Below, one piece after another: positions 1-11,901 of a DNA stretch of 55,788 nucleotides. This DNA is from Diatrype stigma. Its lineage: Eukaryota > Ascomycota > Sordariomycetes > Xylariales > Diatrypaceae. Each line of letters starts with the position of its first letter. Within the stretch, counting starts at the first letter, position 1. Under the pieces are notes generated by a model. That model was not told the origin of the DNA and searched no databases. It saw nothing but the letters and a program-made list of their open reading frames with translations. A program made the translations under genes and the position numbers. The stretch spans positions 1 through 55,788 of the forward strand of contig JAKJXP020000173.1 of assembly GCA_022225965.2 (NCBI GenBank), written 5' to 3'.

Positions 1-2095
1 GGGGGGGGCTTCAGAAGACGGGTAGTATCCGGCCTGTCGACTCCCATCGACTGCCTGACTGCATAGGAGACATCAACGACGAGGTAAGGAGTGGTAAGTT
101 AGCAACTCGCCATTGGGTACTTCCATTGCTTGTCTTGGGTATTGTGGAGTCAGAAACTCTCTCGGAAGGAGGTGGAGCCGCCGAGAGTTGGGGGCGTCAT
201 TTATTAGCACGGGGCCATCGGGGGCTTCTTCAGGTATTTCCCGCTTTCCTTCCGCGCGTCTTCATGAGGCGCTGCGCTACGCGTACGTGCTTGATAACCT
301 GAAGGAAGTCTTGGTATGGGCGCATAGAAAAGCGTCTCGTCTATAGATAGGAAGTAGGCACTTGAAGGGAGATCGCTCCGATGAACGTGACGACAATCCG
401 TGCACATATAGGGCTCACGGATAACATTAGGGCAATAACCGGAAGCGGCCCTGAAAGCCCTGGGCTGAGGCGCGTCGATTCTCTCGTGCTCGGGTATGTC
501 AGTGTGGGTGGCTCCGACACGGTAATTTGCCTAAATTAGACTTCTCTCCTGCCGCCCGTGGAGTATTCTGAAATAATTAACGCATCATTATTAAGTGCCA
601 GGCTATACATAGTAGTTCGTCGTGCGCCCAGGCTTTGACAGGCGACAGCCCGAGGCTTTTGAATTTTGGAATTTCCGGCGGTAGTTCCGCCAACCTCTCC
701 TAGAGCCGATCGAGACAGTGGGTCTCACGTTCGATTGAGGCCGGATTCTCGGATGTCAGCGCGGTGTTGTCAGCCTCCTATCTAGATCACGGCCCTCATG
801 GCAATCCAAGGTCCGGAAAACGAGGGTAATGAGGTCTAGAAGCGGACTATTCGAAGTATAGTATCTGTCTCGTCAACACTGCTGCTAAGACAACTTATCA
901 AGATGCTTGTGATTATCGAGGTCGTCATCAGGGGCGCAACGATCTGATAGGCCAGTTTCATTCAGTGTCGCTTGGCTTTATATTGCCTGCTTGCCGTTTA
1001 ACTAGTAAAACGCATCTTGAATTCTATAGCGAACGATGGAAGAAGATAAAAAGCATTGTGCAAAAGAATCACGGGCATAGTTAGCAAAAGCTTCGGGGCT
1101 GAAAAGGTTCTGTGACTATTAGACATAGCGCGTGCTTTTTCCAACTATCAAGTCATCACGCGAAACACTGGTTCTGAAATCCGTGTCAAGACATTCCCAT
1201 CTACCATAGTCGCAAGCTACCACTTAATGGTTCCAGGCGGATGGTCGTCGCAGGCTAAAGCTAGATGCCGCCCTCAGCTACGAAGCGAGCCGACCTTCTC
1301 CCTCCTGGACTGTCAGGGGCGGGGAAGACTCCGAGCACACAAAGCCAGATATTAGAAATTTGTGTGTATCATCAACCCCGTCCAACTGATTGCCGGAATG
1401 GTTCACATAAGTATCTCCATTGGGAGATGTCTGCAACCGATGGACCGTATAAGCAAACGTTGTCGCTCGATGTCCCAAAGACAGACAATTCTAACTACCA
1501 GTGCTAAGATGAACTATCGTCATGTCCAACACTGCCTGATAGATACTTACCGTGTGGTGTTCAGGGTGAAGGAGTAAGGCAATCTCTATGTTTTTCACTC
1601 ACGACATATTAAGACTAGCAAGCAATATGATGAGGGTTGTGCCACATCCATTTGTAGTGAACAGCCAAGGGAAGATCATGGAGTGACAAAGTCCTCAGGG
1701 CGACTTGTACGGCCTAGGCAGCAAACCCTGGCTGTTTGACGGCTCGGCGATTCTCAGTTTCACGATCTTGTAGGCCACCATTACATTACACGTTCAATCC
1801 GGGATCACGCATTCCACGTATCTCAACCATGGTGTGGCCGTATGACTGGCTAGTTAAACGACGAGACGAGCAAACGGCTATGATCCCTCTACTATCTACC
1901 CGTCGTCCATCAGCTAGAGACCAACCAGTTTTCTTCCTTCTGTCTTTCTACAATCCATGGGTAACATAGGGATAGGTAGGCCGCAAACTGTCCACAAAAG
2001 TATTCTTCGCCTTCCTCACACCGCACACAAAGTTTACGACCTCCTCTCATTCTCGTCCCTCATCTCATCGCGAGCGTCGCATCTCGCCTTTGTCC
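1..2095. other. Intergenic, no gene recognised
   Basis: The first 8 bases are G. The rest has no reading frame with fungal coding character or recognisable protein similarity. Short frames around 113-346, 1265-1577 and 1736-1969 are low-quality and have no supporting splice pattern. This may be the distal promoter of the gene at 2096, but no regulatory motif stands out. Confidence 0.6.
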
Positions 2096-3097
2096 ATGCA
2101 TCACCAACCTCCCCCTGTTGAATACGGATACAGACACGGGTACGGGCCCGGCCATCCACGGCACGACTTCATGCCCCCTCAACCGCACCGCGCCGTGATC
2201 GGCCACGGAGGCGTTCCCCTATTCTGGCGGCCCACTCCGCCACCTCCACCTCCACCTCTACCACCGCAACACCGAGCGCTCCGCTGTCTGTATCCGAGCG
2301 ACCTCAACCCCCAGCGGCAGCATCTTGAGCCCGACCTCGTCCGTTCCCCACATCATCACCACCGCCGTCGTCAACGCGACACCGATGACGACGCCGCTGC
2401 CGCCGACCACGTCATCATCGAGGTCCAGCTGCCCCGGGGCGCGATCTACCTCTGTGACCGCCAGGACCTGCTCGCGCACTTCCCCAACATCCGGCACCGG
2501 CTGACGGGCCGCGTGCTGCGCGTCGAGGACTACATCGCGGGATGGAACCGGACGCCGCTGGCCGAGGACGCCCTGCACCACGTGTTCCGGGCGTTCGAGC
2601 TCCGGCGGGTCGCGGGCCTGTCCGTCGACCTGTTCGAGCGGGCGCGCGACCTGCTGCGCAGCGGCGGTATACGCGGCGGTGGCGGTTCCGACATCCGTGG
2701 TAGACGCTGTGGTGGTGGAGGAGGCAGGGACGAGTTCTTCGGGAGCGCCTTCGACCTATTCGTGGGGACGTGCCAGGCGCTGGACTCGGAGGGCGGGCTG
2801 GGGTGCAGCTCGGACCTGTTGGCGCAGGTGGGCGAGTTCGCGCTGGAGCTGAAGGGGGCGGCGGACTTCGGGCCCTGGAACTACCACACGTTCGAGGGCC
2901 TCTTCGCCGCCTACTCCAAGGTGTTCCGGCCCAGCGCGCCGGCTCACATGGCCACGCTCCGGCGGCTCTGGCGCGCCGTCGACCTCGACCTCAAGGCCCG
3001 CCTCATGGCCGAGCTGAGCCGCGAGCTGGCTCGCCACCCCCAGCGGAGCAACGCCCACGTCATGTACCGCGCGCTGAGCGATATGGATATGCTCTGA
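2096..3097 (+). CDS. Hypothetical protein, Pro/His-rich N-terminus
   Basis: Single-exon gene of 333 codons starting at ATG 2096 and ending at TGA 3095-3097. I do not recognise the family. Residues 1-105 are low complexity: proline runs (about 57-68), histidine/arginine clusters and an acidic-alanine patch. From about residue 106 the sequence looks globular (VIIEVQLPRGAIYLCDRQDLL onwards), interrupted by a Gly-rich loop near 195-212, and the last third is alpha-helical with many Leu/Ala/Arg. Strong GC bias at third positions supports real coding sequence. There is no signal peptide or membrane segment. Neighbours give no functional hint. The frame could be extended upstream by two codons only from a non-ATG start, so ATG 2096 is preferred. 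Confidence 0.7.
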   Translation: MHHQPPPVEYGYRHGYGPGHPRHDFMPPQPHRAVIGHGGVPLFWRPTPPPPPPPLPPQHRALRCLYPSDLNPQRQHLEPDLVRSPHHHHRRRQRDTDDDAAAADHVIIEVQLPRGAIYLCDRQDLLAHFPNIRHRLTGRVLRVEDYIAGWNRTPLAEDALHHVFRAFELRRVAGLSVDLFERARDLLRSGGIRGGGGSDIRGRRCGGGGGRDEFFGSAFDLFVGTCQALDSEGGLGCSSDLLAQVGEFALELKGAADFGPWNYHTFEGLFAAYSKVFRPSAPAHMATLRRLWRAVDLDLKARLMAELSRELARHPQRSNAHVMYRALSDMDML

Positions 3098-4077
3098 CGG
3101 AGGAGCTGACTGATGGATCTACTGTCCCGATCCCGATAGGTTGGCAGTGTACCACTACGTAAACACCTGGTGATTTCATAGCAACACCCTTACTCATAGG
3201 TAGGAGGGAGGGTATGTATCGTAAAGTAATGCTCACGCCCAGCCAGGCGTATGTTCATACATGACATATCATGTTTTATATTCGCTATTCCTCTAATGAG
3301 TCAGGAGATGTCTCCCACTTACATGTACGCTGTGGAATCTTTGAGCTGTCTTATGTAAGTATTTATTGGACGCCAGCAACACTCGTGATGCTGCCAAGCC
3401 AAGTGAAGGGCAGCATTGGTTGTAGATCTGGAAACGAAGCGAAAAGATTAACCCCAGCTACGTGGCATGGACTTACATCTGTCGGTTATACGGGCTGTCA
3501 GATTTGTATAGTGTCTGGTGGTATATGCACCCTCTTGCTTTTGTAAACCTTCGTCTAAGCAGGTATACGAGGTTTAGAGGAGATATTTCCACGTATACGA
3601 TACATGAACGCATACAAGCAAAATACTATTTATCGATCTACATACGTTTCCCCCTCCCCTTCGCGGAGCCTCGAGTAATCCATCTCTGTGGTAGGCAGTT
3701 CATTACCCCGCGAGCCCAGCCACCTTTGTAGGATGAACCAATGCGAAGCTGAACTGGTGGGCGGTGGTGCAACCTCGCTGCATGAAGCATGCATACGGGC
3801 CCTCCCTTCTCTACTAACGTCACTTGGCTAAAGCGGATACCTCTTCCTTCGCAAATGGGACGTTCGATGAAGACGTGAGGAAACAAGGACCAAACAATAG
3901 GCAGTCAAAGCATCATTTCTGCTCTATGCTGAAACCCGATAGGAACAATTCCAGCAGCACCACCATCATCACCACACTACTGACTCCACACTTCCGCGTC
4001 CCGTCCCGCTCGCTCGCTCATCGTGTCATGTACAACCTGACGGCAGCGTATGAACACAAACATACTAACGACCTACA
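3098..4077. other. Intergenic, nothing recognised
   Basis: Lower-GC spacer with many stops on both strands. The frames present lack coding bias. It ends in the probable core promoter of the next gene. Confidence 0.6.
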
Positions 4078-4084
4078 TATAAAG
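4078..4084 (+). promoter_or_regulatory. TATA box of the 4186 gene
   Basis: TATAAAG lies 108 bp before ATG 4186, followed by a GAGCTC...GAGCTC inverted repeat. The spacing matches the 80-110 bp TATA-to-ATG distance seen at several other genes here and favours ATG 4186 over the in-frame ATG at 4135. Confidence 0.45.
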
Positions 4085-4185
4085 AGCTCACTGGGAGCTC
4101 GGCGTAAAAAGGACATGATTGAGACTCAATTCTCATGACCTCTTACACTACACCACCACAGAACACAACACACCTAAACACGACA

Positions 4186-5393
4186 ATGGACTCCGGACCG
4201 GTACCGCCGCCGTCATATCCGGCTCCGCCAGATCAACAGCAGCAGCAGCAGCAGCAGGCAGACCAACAGCAACAGCAACAACAACCACCGCAACAACAAG
4301 AGCAACAGCAACGGTCACCGCAACAGACGCCAAAGCCACACACCACCTCCACTCCATCCTACCCGCCACCGCCTCAGTCATCGCCGCCACCACCGCCACC
4401 ACAACACAAATTCCCCGGCGACCCGCGCACCGAGCGGAACCCGACAGCAACGACAAGCACGAGCACGCCCGTCTTCGCAGGGGCCGGGATCGAGACGCTC
4501 AAGTCGGCGTGCGAGGTGTCGCTGGGCGGGTACGTGGAGCTGCAGCGGCAGCAGCAGCGGCGACGGCAGGAGCGGCAGTACCGGAGCCAGTATCCGAACC
4601 AGTACGCCGACGAGGACGAGGACCCCAAGGCGCAGGACCGGCTGCGGTACCAGGGCGGCGTCGTGGTGAGCGACCTGCGGGCGCTGCGGGCGGAGGTCTC
4701 GGCGCTGGTCCGGGCGGCCGAGGCCCGCCGGTGGCGCCGGTGGTTGCTGGGCGGTCTTGTGTAAGTTTCTTCTTTTGTTGCCCTACTCTTCCTTCTTCCG
4801 CCTCCCCCTATACCCCCCCTTATTTATTACCCCGAAATATTACGAAGGAGAAGAGGGCACCCCCTTTTCAGACGGTGTGCACGTAAAAAAGGAAACAAGA
4901 AGTTTCACACAAAAAGCCACCATCTCTCACTCACACACACAAACCCCACAGCGCGTCCTTCATCCCGATAATCCGGAAGATCTTCCGGCGGCCAGCGCCA
5001 GCGGTGCAGCAGCACCACCACCACCACCACCACCACCATGACGACCGCCGAGCCCGAGCCCGAGAGCCCACATCCACATCGACCTTCACATTCGCACAAG
5101 CGACAACGGACACGGAGCACGCGTTCCACCGGAGCCGGTCGCTGGTGTCGCGGATCCTGGAGCACATGACGAGCGGGAGCGGGAACGGAAACGGGGACCG
5201 GCTCGCGTCGGCGGCCTTCTTCGTGCTGGGCGTGCTGTACGCGTTCCAGAACGAGGTGTCGCTGCGGGTGGGCCGGACGGTCAAGCGGCGGCTGAAGCGG
5301 CTGACGAACAAGATCGAGCGCGGCGAGGGGGACGTGGTCGATGAGGACCTGGACGTGCTTAGGGGCTGGCGCTGGAGGGTGCTGTTGATGTAG
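4186..5393 (+). CDS. Hypothetical polyQ protein with hydrophobic helices
   Basis: Two exons, 4186-4760 and 4952-5393, with a 191-bp intron (GTAAGT donor, CACAG acceptor); 338 residues. ATG 4186 has a good ACAATGG context; an in-frame ATG at 4135 would add 17 residues. The N-terminus (about 1-100) is Pro/Gln-rich with Q tracts. A conserved-looking central region (about 100-190) ends in a hydrophobic helix that crosses the splice junction (WLLGGLVASFIPIIRKIF). Next come a ten-His run, a Ser/Thr-rich linker and a second hydrophobic stretch (LASAAFFVLGVLYAF) followed by a basic, helical tail. This suggests an organelle-membrane-associated protein. I do not recognise the family; a link to peroxins was considered but not supported. 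Convergent with nup49. Confidence 0.65.
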
Positions 5394-5762
5394 CAGTAGC
5401 AGTAGCAGCAGCAGCAGTAGTGCAGTAAGGAGATGAGGGTGGAGGTGAAGGTGAAAGCGACGAACGAGGAATATTCAGATTGTTTTTCTTCTTCTCTTCT
5501 CTCTTTCCACCTCGTTTCAACCATCGAAAGTGTATAGATGGATATCTTCATCATACATAAGTACATAAGACTAGCACGTGTACAGAATCTAATCCCCGTC
5601 CAAACCGGCGGGTAGGAAATGGGACGAATTTGTGACCTGGCCTAAAGGTGTTAATACAGAGAGATATAAGCAGCCCATGTCGAACCCGGTCCTCCCCCTT
5701 TTTCCTCCTGGGTATCCACGCCTCGAAACGCCGAAATATGCTAAATGCCCTCTGTCTTTTTT
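5394..5762. other. Convergent 3' region
   Basis: 369 bp between the 3' ends of the polyQ protein gene and nup49. It starts with a CAG/TAG-rich trinucleotide patch at 5390-5420. No gene is seen; it should hold the two polyadenylation regions. Confidence 0.6.
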
Positions 5763-7444
5763 TCAATACAAGCCGTTGCTGTGACCATCGTGACCCACGA
5801 ACTCGCCTAATTGTAAGCGTGTCATACCCTCCTTCGCGCTTCCAACTTCGCCCGCCACCTTGAGGATGCCCTGCTCGAAGTCGCGAAGCACAGCAACGAG
5901 CTCCTGCAGCTTTTCGTCCGCGGCAGAAGCGCCGCCATTCTTGGTTGCCATCACCTTCTGCAGCTGCTCGACCAACCCATCCTGAACGCCGTGCAAGTGC
6001 ATTTCGATCTCGGTGAGGTTGCTCTCGTATTTCTTCAGCTGACCATCCATCTCGTCGGCGGTCTTGGAGAAGAACCCGACAAGGTCCTGTCCGTCCGTCT
6101 CGGCGTTGGCGGTACCGGCAGATTGCTGCCGCGGGGCCCACAGGTTGGGGGTGTGGTACTGCTGCGGCAATTTGAGGTTGTCGATAGCGCGGAAACTCAG
6201 CCGGGCGTGATCGGCATCTTGATTCACGAGATTCCTGGCTGCCTCGATGGCGTGGGCGTCAGACTCGAGGGCGCTCCTAGCCCCTTCGTATTTCCTCGTG
6301 ACAAACTTGACATCATTGGGAATGTTCTCGAGCATTTCGCCGTGGCCGGGCATGAAGGACTGGAGTTCCTCCTGGTGACGTATCTGATTCAAGATGAACT
6401 TATCAATGCCTTCGACAGTCTTTTGGAGGTTCTCTTGGAGATCGCTGAATCTGGTAGTGCCCTTGAGGTTGGAGAGATCTATGCGCACGCCAGGAATGGT
6501 CTGCTGCTGGTTCGTCGACTGGCCTAACGAGCCAAGACCGAGAGAGCCACCTAAGCCGCCCATAGTAGATTGTGCCTGGGGTTGCGCAGTTTGGTTTTGG
6601 TTGAGGCTAGCACTGTAAGCAAATGAGCATGGTCGCACCGTAGCGGTCTACATGGCGGCAACACTTACAAGAGACTGGGCTTCGCCTGGGCGGGTTGGGA
6701 AAGGCCAGAAAATAGTCCACCACTCTGGGGAGCCTGGGGCTGAGATTGTTGTTGTTGCTGCTGCTGTTGTTGTTGTTGAGCATTTCCACCAAACAGGCCG
6801 GATCCGGTCTGCGGCTGTTGTGCTGTTGCATTACCAACGTTGCCGAACAAACCTGTTCCCGTTTGCTGCGGTGGCTGAGGGGTGCCAGTGGTTGCGGATG
6901 AGGCGCCAAAGAGACCCCCCCCTGTTGCTGCGGGCTGTTGAGGTTGTGATGTTGCGGTAGTTGAGGCTCCTCCGAATAGAGAAGAGCCGGTTTGCTGTGG
7001 CTGGGATGTAGCTGCAGCTCCGCCAAACAGGCCTCCTCCGGCAGGTTTCGGCGTGCCGAGTGTGTTTCCAAACAAGCTGGAGCCCGTTTGCGGCTGCTGG
7101 GGTTGGGATTGGGCGGTAGAGCCAAACATATTGGCTGTGGCAGGAGCAGGAGCGGGAGCGGGAGCGGGAGCGGCAGGCTGGCTCGTATTTGATCCACTGT
7201 TTGGACAGGAACGCCTTCAGGTTAGAGTTGAGGGCACGCACAGATGGACGATGATAGTGAGTGCTGGTGGCAATGACGAATCTGGTAGATTTATGATGGT
7301 GGTGGTGATGGTAATAGTGATGGTGATGGTGATGGTGATGGTGACAGTGATGGGCAATGCCACGGGTGTGTCTTACAACAGATTGGCTGAGTTTGTGTTG
7401 ATGCTTAAGCCTCCTGGACCGCTAGCTGACCGCGCAAGGGCCAT
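5763..7444 (-). CDS. nup49: Nucleoporin Nup49 (FG nucleoporin of the Nsp1 channel complex)
   Basis: Three exons on the minus strand: 7444-7377, 7196-6669 and 6612-5763, giving 481 residues. Introns are 180 bp (donor GTAAGA, branch CTAAC, acceptor AACAG) and 56 bp (donor GTAAGT, acceptor TTACAG). The start is ATG 7444: the N-terminus MALARSASGPGGLSINTNSA runs into GSNTSQPA after splicing, as in fungal Nup49/Nup58 proteins. Residues about 40-210 are a Gln-rich domain with repeated GLFG and SLFG motifs, which line the pore and bind transport receptors. The C-terminal half is heptad-rich and should form the coiled-coil trimer with Nsp1 and Nup57 at the centre of the nuclear pore. Intron 1 contains a GATGGT microsatellite. 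Divergent from fip1 with an 870-bp shared upstream region. Confidence 0.9.
7310..7352. repeat. GATGGT microsatellite in nup49 intron 1
   Basis: About six imperfect GGTGAT units inside the first intron of nup49 (7197-7376). Likely length-variable, without coding effect. Confidence 0.8.
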
Positions 7445-8213
7445 TGGTGGTGATGATGCTGATGATACGCTAATGGCACGCAATGGAATGGCTCAATGAA
7501 TCAGAATCAGAATTCCAGCGCGTTTCCACATTTGCATGTACCCGCACCACACTGCTCCGGTAGCCGTAGCTGTACTTAGTAGCTGTAAGTAACCGAGAGT
7601 GCAACCAACGAAGTCGATGGATAGACACGTATGCAGGTGCACGTGTATAGAGCCTGAAGATAGGGTAGCGTGTACTTCGTGCGTATTTTGTTATTTTGTT
7701 TGATAACTGGAACTGTTGGAGGTTTTGTTTTCTCAAGTCTTTATTTACTGGAGCTCAGCTTAGCTGCATGGATACCACCGATAAGTGCAGGTGGTAGGTG
7801 GTAGGTAGGTGGTATGTACTGTATGTAGGTACCTCTTGTCAGCCGATAAGGAAACGCCCAATATCAGGCAGGTACAACAATGAACAGCTCTTATGCATAG
7901 CAGCCGCACTTATGCATAAGTTGGAAGTATCCATGTCGGGTACATGAGCTACAGGACTTGTGCAATGTCAAGCCACACCTCATATCATGCAAATTGAATG
8001 CAGACCCAGACACCCAGGCAGGTACATTCCAACTGGTAGCTATTGTACCTCGCAAGCTCCAGGTTATAACAGCACTAGCAGAGGTACCCACTAATAGTTC
8101 ATCATAACTCCCAAGGTCCATTGAATGCCGACGAAGTACCTACAGCCTTGCATCTCCAAACAGTGAACCCATCACAACCACGACGACTACCACAAACCCA
8201 GCCTTAGTCTTTC
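7445..8213. other. Divergent promoter region nup49/fip1
   Basis: About 770 bp with no gene. It contains GGTAGGTGGTAGGTAGGTGG-type repeats at 7790-7815 and a TGCATA-rich stretch near 7893-7920. It should carry both promoters. Confidence 0.55.
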
Positions 8214-8220
8214 TATATAT
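8214..8220 (+). promoter_or_regulatory. TATA-like box of fip1
   Basis: TATATAT 101 bp before the fip1 ATG at 8315. The spacing matches the other TATA boxes in the window. Confidence 0.4.
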
Positions 8221-8314
8221 GTGCGACGACGATATCCACAGCAATCAATTCAATTTCTAATCCCTTCCTCAGAACAGGCATTACAGAATTGCAGCGCGCA
8301 GTCACCAGATCACA

Positions 8315-9494
8315 ATGGATATCGACGACGATGATGACTTCTATGCTCCTGATGAGCCCGAGGTCACAACAACAGCTCAGGACCCCACCCCCACTGCGCC
8401 AGAGCAACAGCAGCAGGATGAGGATCTTGAAGAGGGGGAGGAAGAGGATGAAGGCGCCGACATGGAGGATGATGATTCAGTATGTGCCAATGAACAATAG
8501 TCGACATTGCTAGAGCTTGCCAGGGCCAGGACCGCCACTAACCTCGGTGTTCCTCTGAAGGATATAGATATCATCACCGAGCGAAAAGACGGCACCAACG
8601 CACCACCGCCTACGTAGGTGAACCCTAAGCTTTGTCTACTCCAATTACTCTACTTACGCTCTACACAGACAATCACGCTACAGCGACATTCGCAACATAC
8701 CCCAACGGACCACATCAAGCGATGCTGCCGTCAAGCCCGCCGTGAAGAAGGAAGACTCGCAAAAGCCCACATCCGGGGCCGATTTACCACCAGTATCCAC
8801 ATCCAAGATAGATGTGAATGCTATACCCGTATACAAGCCTGTGGGGAAGCCTATTACTCAGGTGAATATCGACGAAGGTACGAGGCCATTCCTTTTTATC
8901 AACCCCTCGCGACATCTCTTTAAGCTAGACGCTGACCTGTTCCTGTTAGACCTCCCCGAGAATGACAAGCCATGGCGGAAGCCCGGTACCGATATCAGCG
9001 ACTACTTCAACTACGGCTTCGACGAGTTCACGTGGGCCATGTACGCCGCCAAGCAAGACAACATGCGGGCCGAGTATAGCCAGGACGCCATCGCCCAGAA
9101 CAACAAGAAGATAATGGAGGAGATGCAGATGATGATGATGGGCGGCATGCCCGGCATGGGCGGAGGGGGTGGTGGTGGCTCCATGTCCAATATGCCGGGC
9201 ATGGATGGTATGCCCCCGGAAATGCAGGCCATGATGCAGCAGATGATGGCCTCGGGCATGGACCCCAGTCAGATGGACCCTTCGACTATGTCTTCGATGT
9301 TTGCCGGTATGCAGAATGCCGGAGCTGCCGGAGGGGGTCAGGGCGGGCAAAATCAGAACTTCGGGGGAGCCGGCCAGGCATTCGGTGGCAATAATAGCCA
9401 GGGCCAAGGCTACGGCTTTGACCAAGGGATGGGCCGGGGCGGGGGTGGCGGTGGTAACTTCGGCCGGGGCCGTGGTGGCCGTCGGAATTGGTGA
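8315..9494 (+). CDS. fip1: Fip1, polyadenylation factor subunit
   Basis: Four exons: 8315-8479, 8561-8613, 8669-8877 and 8950-9494; 323 residues after splicing. Fip1 tethers poly(A) polymerase to the cleavage and polyadenylation factor in the nucleus. The N-terminus is acidic ([16 protein letters not shown]). The Fip1 signature [20 protein letters not shown] plus the YGFDEFTW block follows at about residues 144-172, beginning exactly at the last splice junction. The C-terminus is Met/Gly-rich, ending in an RGG-like patch ([10 protein letters not shown]). Introns are 81, 55 and 72 bp; intron 1 has a CACTAAC branch site. The 72-bp third intron (donor GTACGA) is a multiple of three and contains no stop, so its retention would insert 24 residues just before the signature. 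Confidence 0.92.
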
Positions 9495-10420
9495 TGGACG
9501 CGGCCCACCAGATGTCTCAACGCGAAACTTCCAACACGCATACCACACACCGAAGTACGCTGCGCGGTGTACCCTCTAGGCTATCCTATGAACCTTAGGC
9601 TACACGTATAAGACGAAGGTTCTGGATGTATGTCTAAATTCGGTTCGATCCGAAGAAGATGAAATATCCGACTACATGAGCAATGGCTACTCATCACTAC
9701 CGGCATTGCGGCGTGGGTTTTCATCCACGATCGAACACGTCTGGTATGGTCGTGGCAATCAGGTTTGGCAGCATGTGTTTTCTCATATTTTACGCAACTC
9801 AAGTCAGGCGACGAGCCTTCTCCGGGCTATGTTATAGGAATGACTAGTCTAGGTTCGCGAAAAGGACACGAGGTTAGAGAATACAAAGACCACGCCAGAC
9901 CAATCAGATCACTTGCTCGAGACTGTGCTATACATCCCCCGTGACCAGATTCATCAACTATGCCTAGTACTTAGTCGGCATCCCAGTTGCAGCAATCCAG
10001 CTTTGCATCTATGCAGTTGTTATGACTTAGCACTCATTTGCAAAACCAGACGACCAATTGAATAGCTTAGTGTTTACTAGACTGAGGTGATCAGCCTGGG
10101 TTGCCGAAATACCCTCTACAGGACTCCCGGTCTAGTGAGTCGAGGAATAACGGCGCCGGGACGTTTGGGGGGTGAGGGTAAGTACGTAGCTCGCTGCATA
10201 TAAGGAACGATGCGGTAGGCAACTCGTTAAGAGGGTAGCCAACCATTGGGAGCCGGTTCCAACCTGTCAGCCGGTACCTCACCCCGGAGCACCCTCTCAC
10301 TGGCCAATCAGGAGGGATCTTTTCACACGTTTCCGGAAGTTGAAGTCAAACCCGACTCAACTCAAGAGCCGGCCGGCCGAACGACCTGGATAGTCTCCGG
10401 CAATGCAGGCAATCACACAA

Positions 10421-10441
10421 CACACACACACACACACACAC
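10421..10441. repeat. (CA)n microsatellite
   Basis: Ten and a half perfect CA units, preceded by an interrupted CACACAA. Confidence 0.95.
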
Positions 10442-11029
10442 GAAGAGGGCATGGCGCGCATGCAAGACGGCAACCCCTCTCGAGCCAATGCCCATGTTCT
10501 GCCGAGGCATCAGGGTTAGGGGAGTCGTTATTACTCGCCCTATGATTGATTACGCACGCCAAAGTCTAGGCCCATTGCCTACAAACTTACGTATGTATGC
10601 AGGTAAAAGACGCTATATATATAGTTGAGGCTCTTGGTACTAGTATGAAGTAATCTTTTCTGCCAGGTAAATCCAATTAGAGGCAGCGAATGCCTCCATC
10701 GTGAATGTCCGTCCGTTGAGCGATTGGAGGAGCTTCGTGTTACTGTAAATGAAGAATGAATGAATCGTGCAACGAACTGTCCCAGCCACCCGTCAATGAT
10801 AATAAATACTAGGTAGCTACTGTAGGTATTGTATCATCGATTCAGAGGGTCCGAGGGTGAATCCCCTGTGGGTATGTACATCTTCTGGAGCTGTATATCC
10901 GGCTTAGTCGACGTTTTTTCGTACTAGGCTCACCCGGACGGACCCCGGAACCCCACCACACGGTCAGTGGATCCGTAGAACGTCAGCGAACGACCGAAGA
11001 CGAACGAATGCCTTCACGTGGGGTTTAGC

Positions 11030-11065
11030 GTGCAGGTGCAGGTGCAGGTGCAGGTGCCGGTGCAG
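11030..11065. repeat. GTGCAG hexanucleotide array
   Basis: Six tandem GTGCAG units; the fifth is GTGCCG. Intergenic. Confidence 0.95.
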
Positions 11066-11901
11066 AACACGCTGACCTCTTTTTTGACGCATTCTAAGTA
11101 GGTATCGTCAAGATCTTTGGGGTTCGATCTTGCGTCTATACAGATCGAACCGGAAATCCCAAACGAGACAACCCGGCGCAAGAGTGTTGATGTACAATAG
11201 GTATCTACAGTAGGATGCTGCTATGACTTTGCTCAGGCCGCTCGGTGGCAATGCGAGACGGCATATTAGTCTGTGTATTTAGGGGGTGAATAATGGGTCT
11301 CAAACCGAACGCTCACGTCGCGACACGCCCAGCAACCATGTACAATAAATACACAGATACTGCTATGTATATATTTTGTTGCAATCGGGTTTTTTCTTCT
11401 TCGCGACAACCAGACTGTCCTAGTAGCTTGTCTGGAGAGACGCCATGTCTGCATACCCTTCTACCAGTTTCGAGGTTTCATCGCGAAGTCGCCGCTTTCG
11501 TGGCCGGGTCTGAGTCTACGTAGTTCCCGTCCCATTCCATTCCACCGTTGCGGGGCCATTTTTTCCACCTCATTCCATTCTGCGGGTCTCCCCCCGATCG
11601 TTGACGACAGCGGATAGCCAGCAGGAGAAGCAACAGCATCGGCGCTGATAGTGACGGATATAACAGCAATTACAATACCACTTACTTATATACCAATTTT
11701 TTAATTCCAGCACTTTAATGCTTTTATTTTCTGCATCTCTTTGAAACGCCAAATCCAGATATATATTATACGATCCTTTCATCATCGCAGACAAAAGAAG
11801 TGCCGCCTCAACCTAAGGAATTTAGCTAGAAAAGACTGGTCCTTGGATGCTCGGCTGGAGCTTACCGCTTTAACAACACCCAAAGGTCTCGCATCGCCAT
11901 T

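Larger units (their letters stand above)
9495..11901. other. Long intergenic region with microsatellites
   Basis: About 2.4 kb without a recognisable gene. It holds a CA repeat (10421-10441), a GTGCAG hexamer array (11030-11065) and a TATA-like ATATATATTATA near 11757-11768 upstream of the small membrane-protein frame. Short frames on both strands lack coding bias. Confidence 0.55.

Noticed and set aside
8878..8949. Reading fip1 exons 3 and 4 as one uninterrupted exon
   Set aside because: The frame stays open, but the 24 extra residues interrupt the conserved Fip1 block and the segment has proper GT...AG ends with a branch-like GCTGAC.
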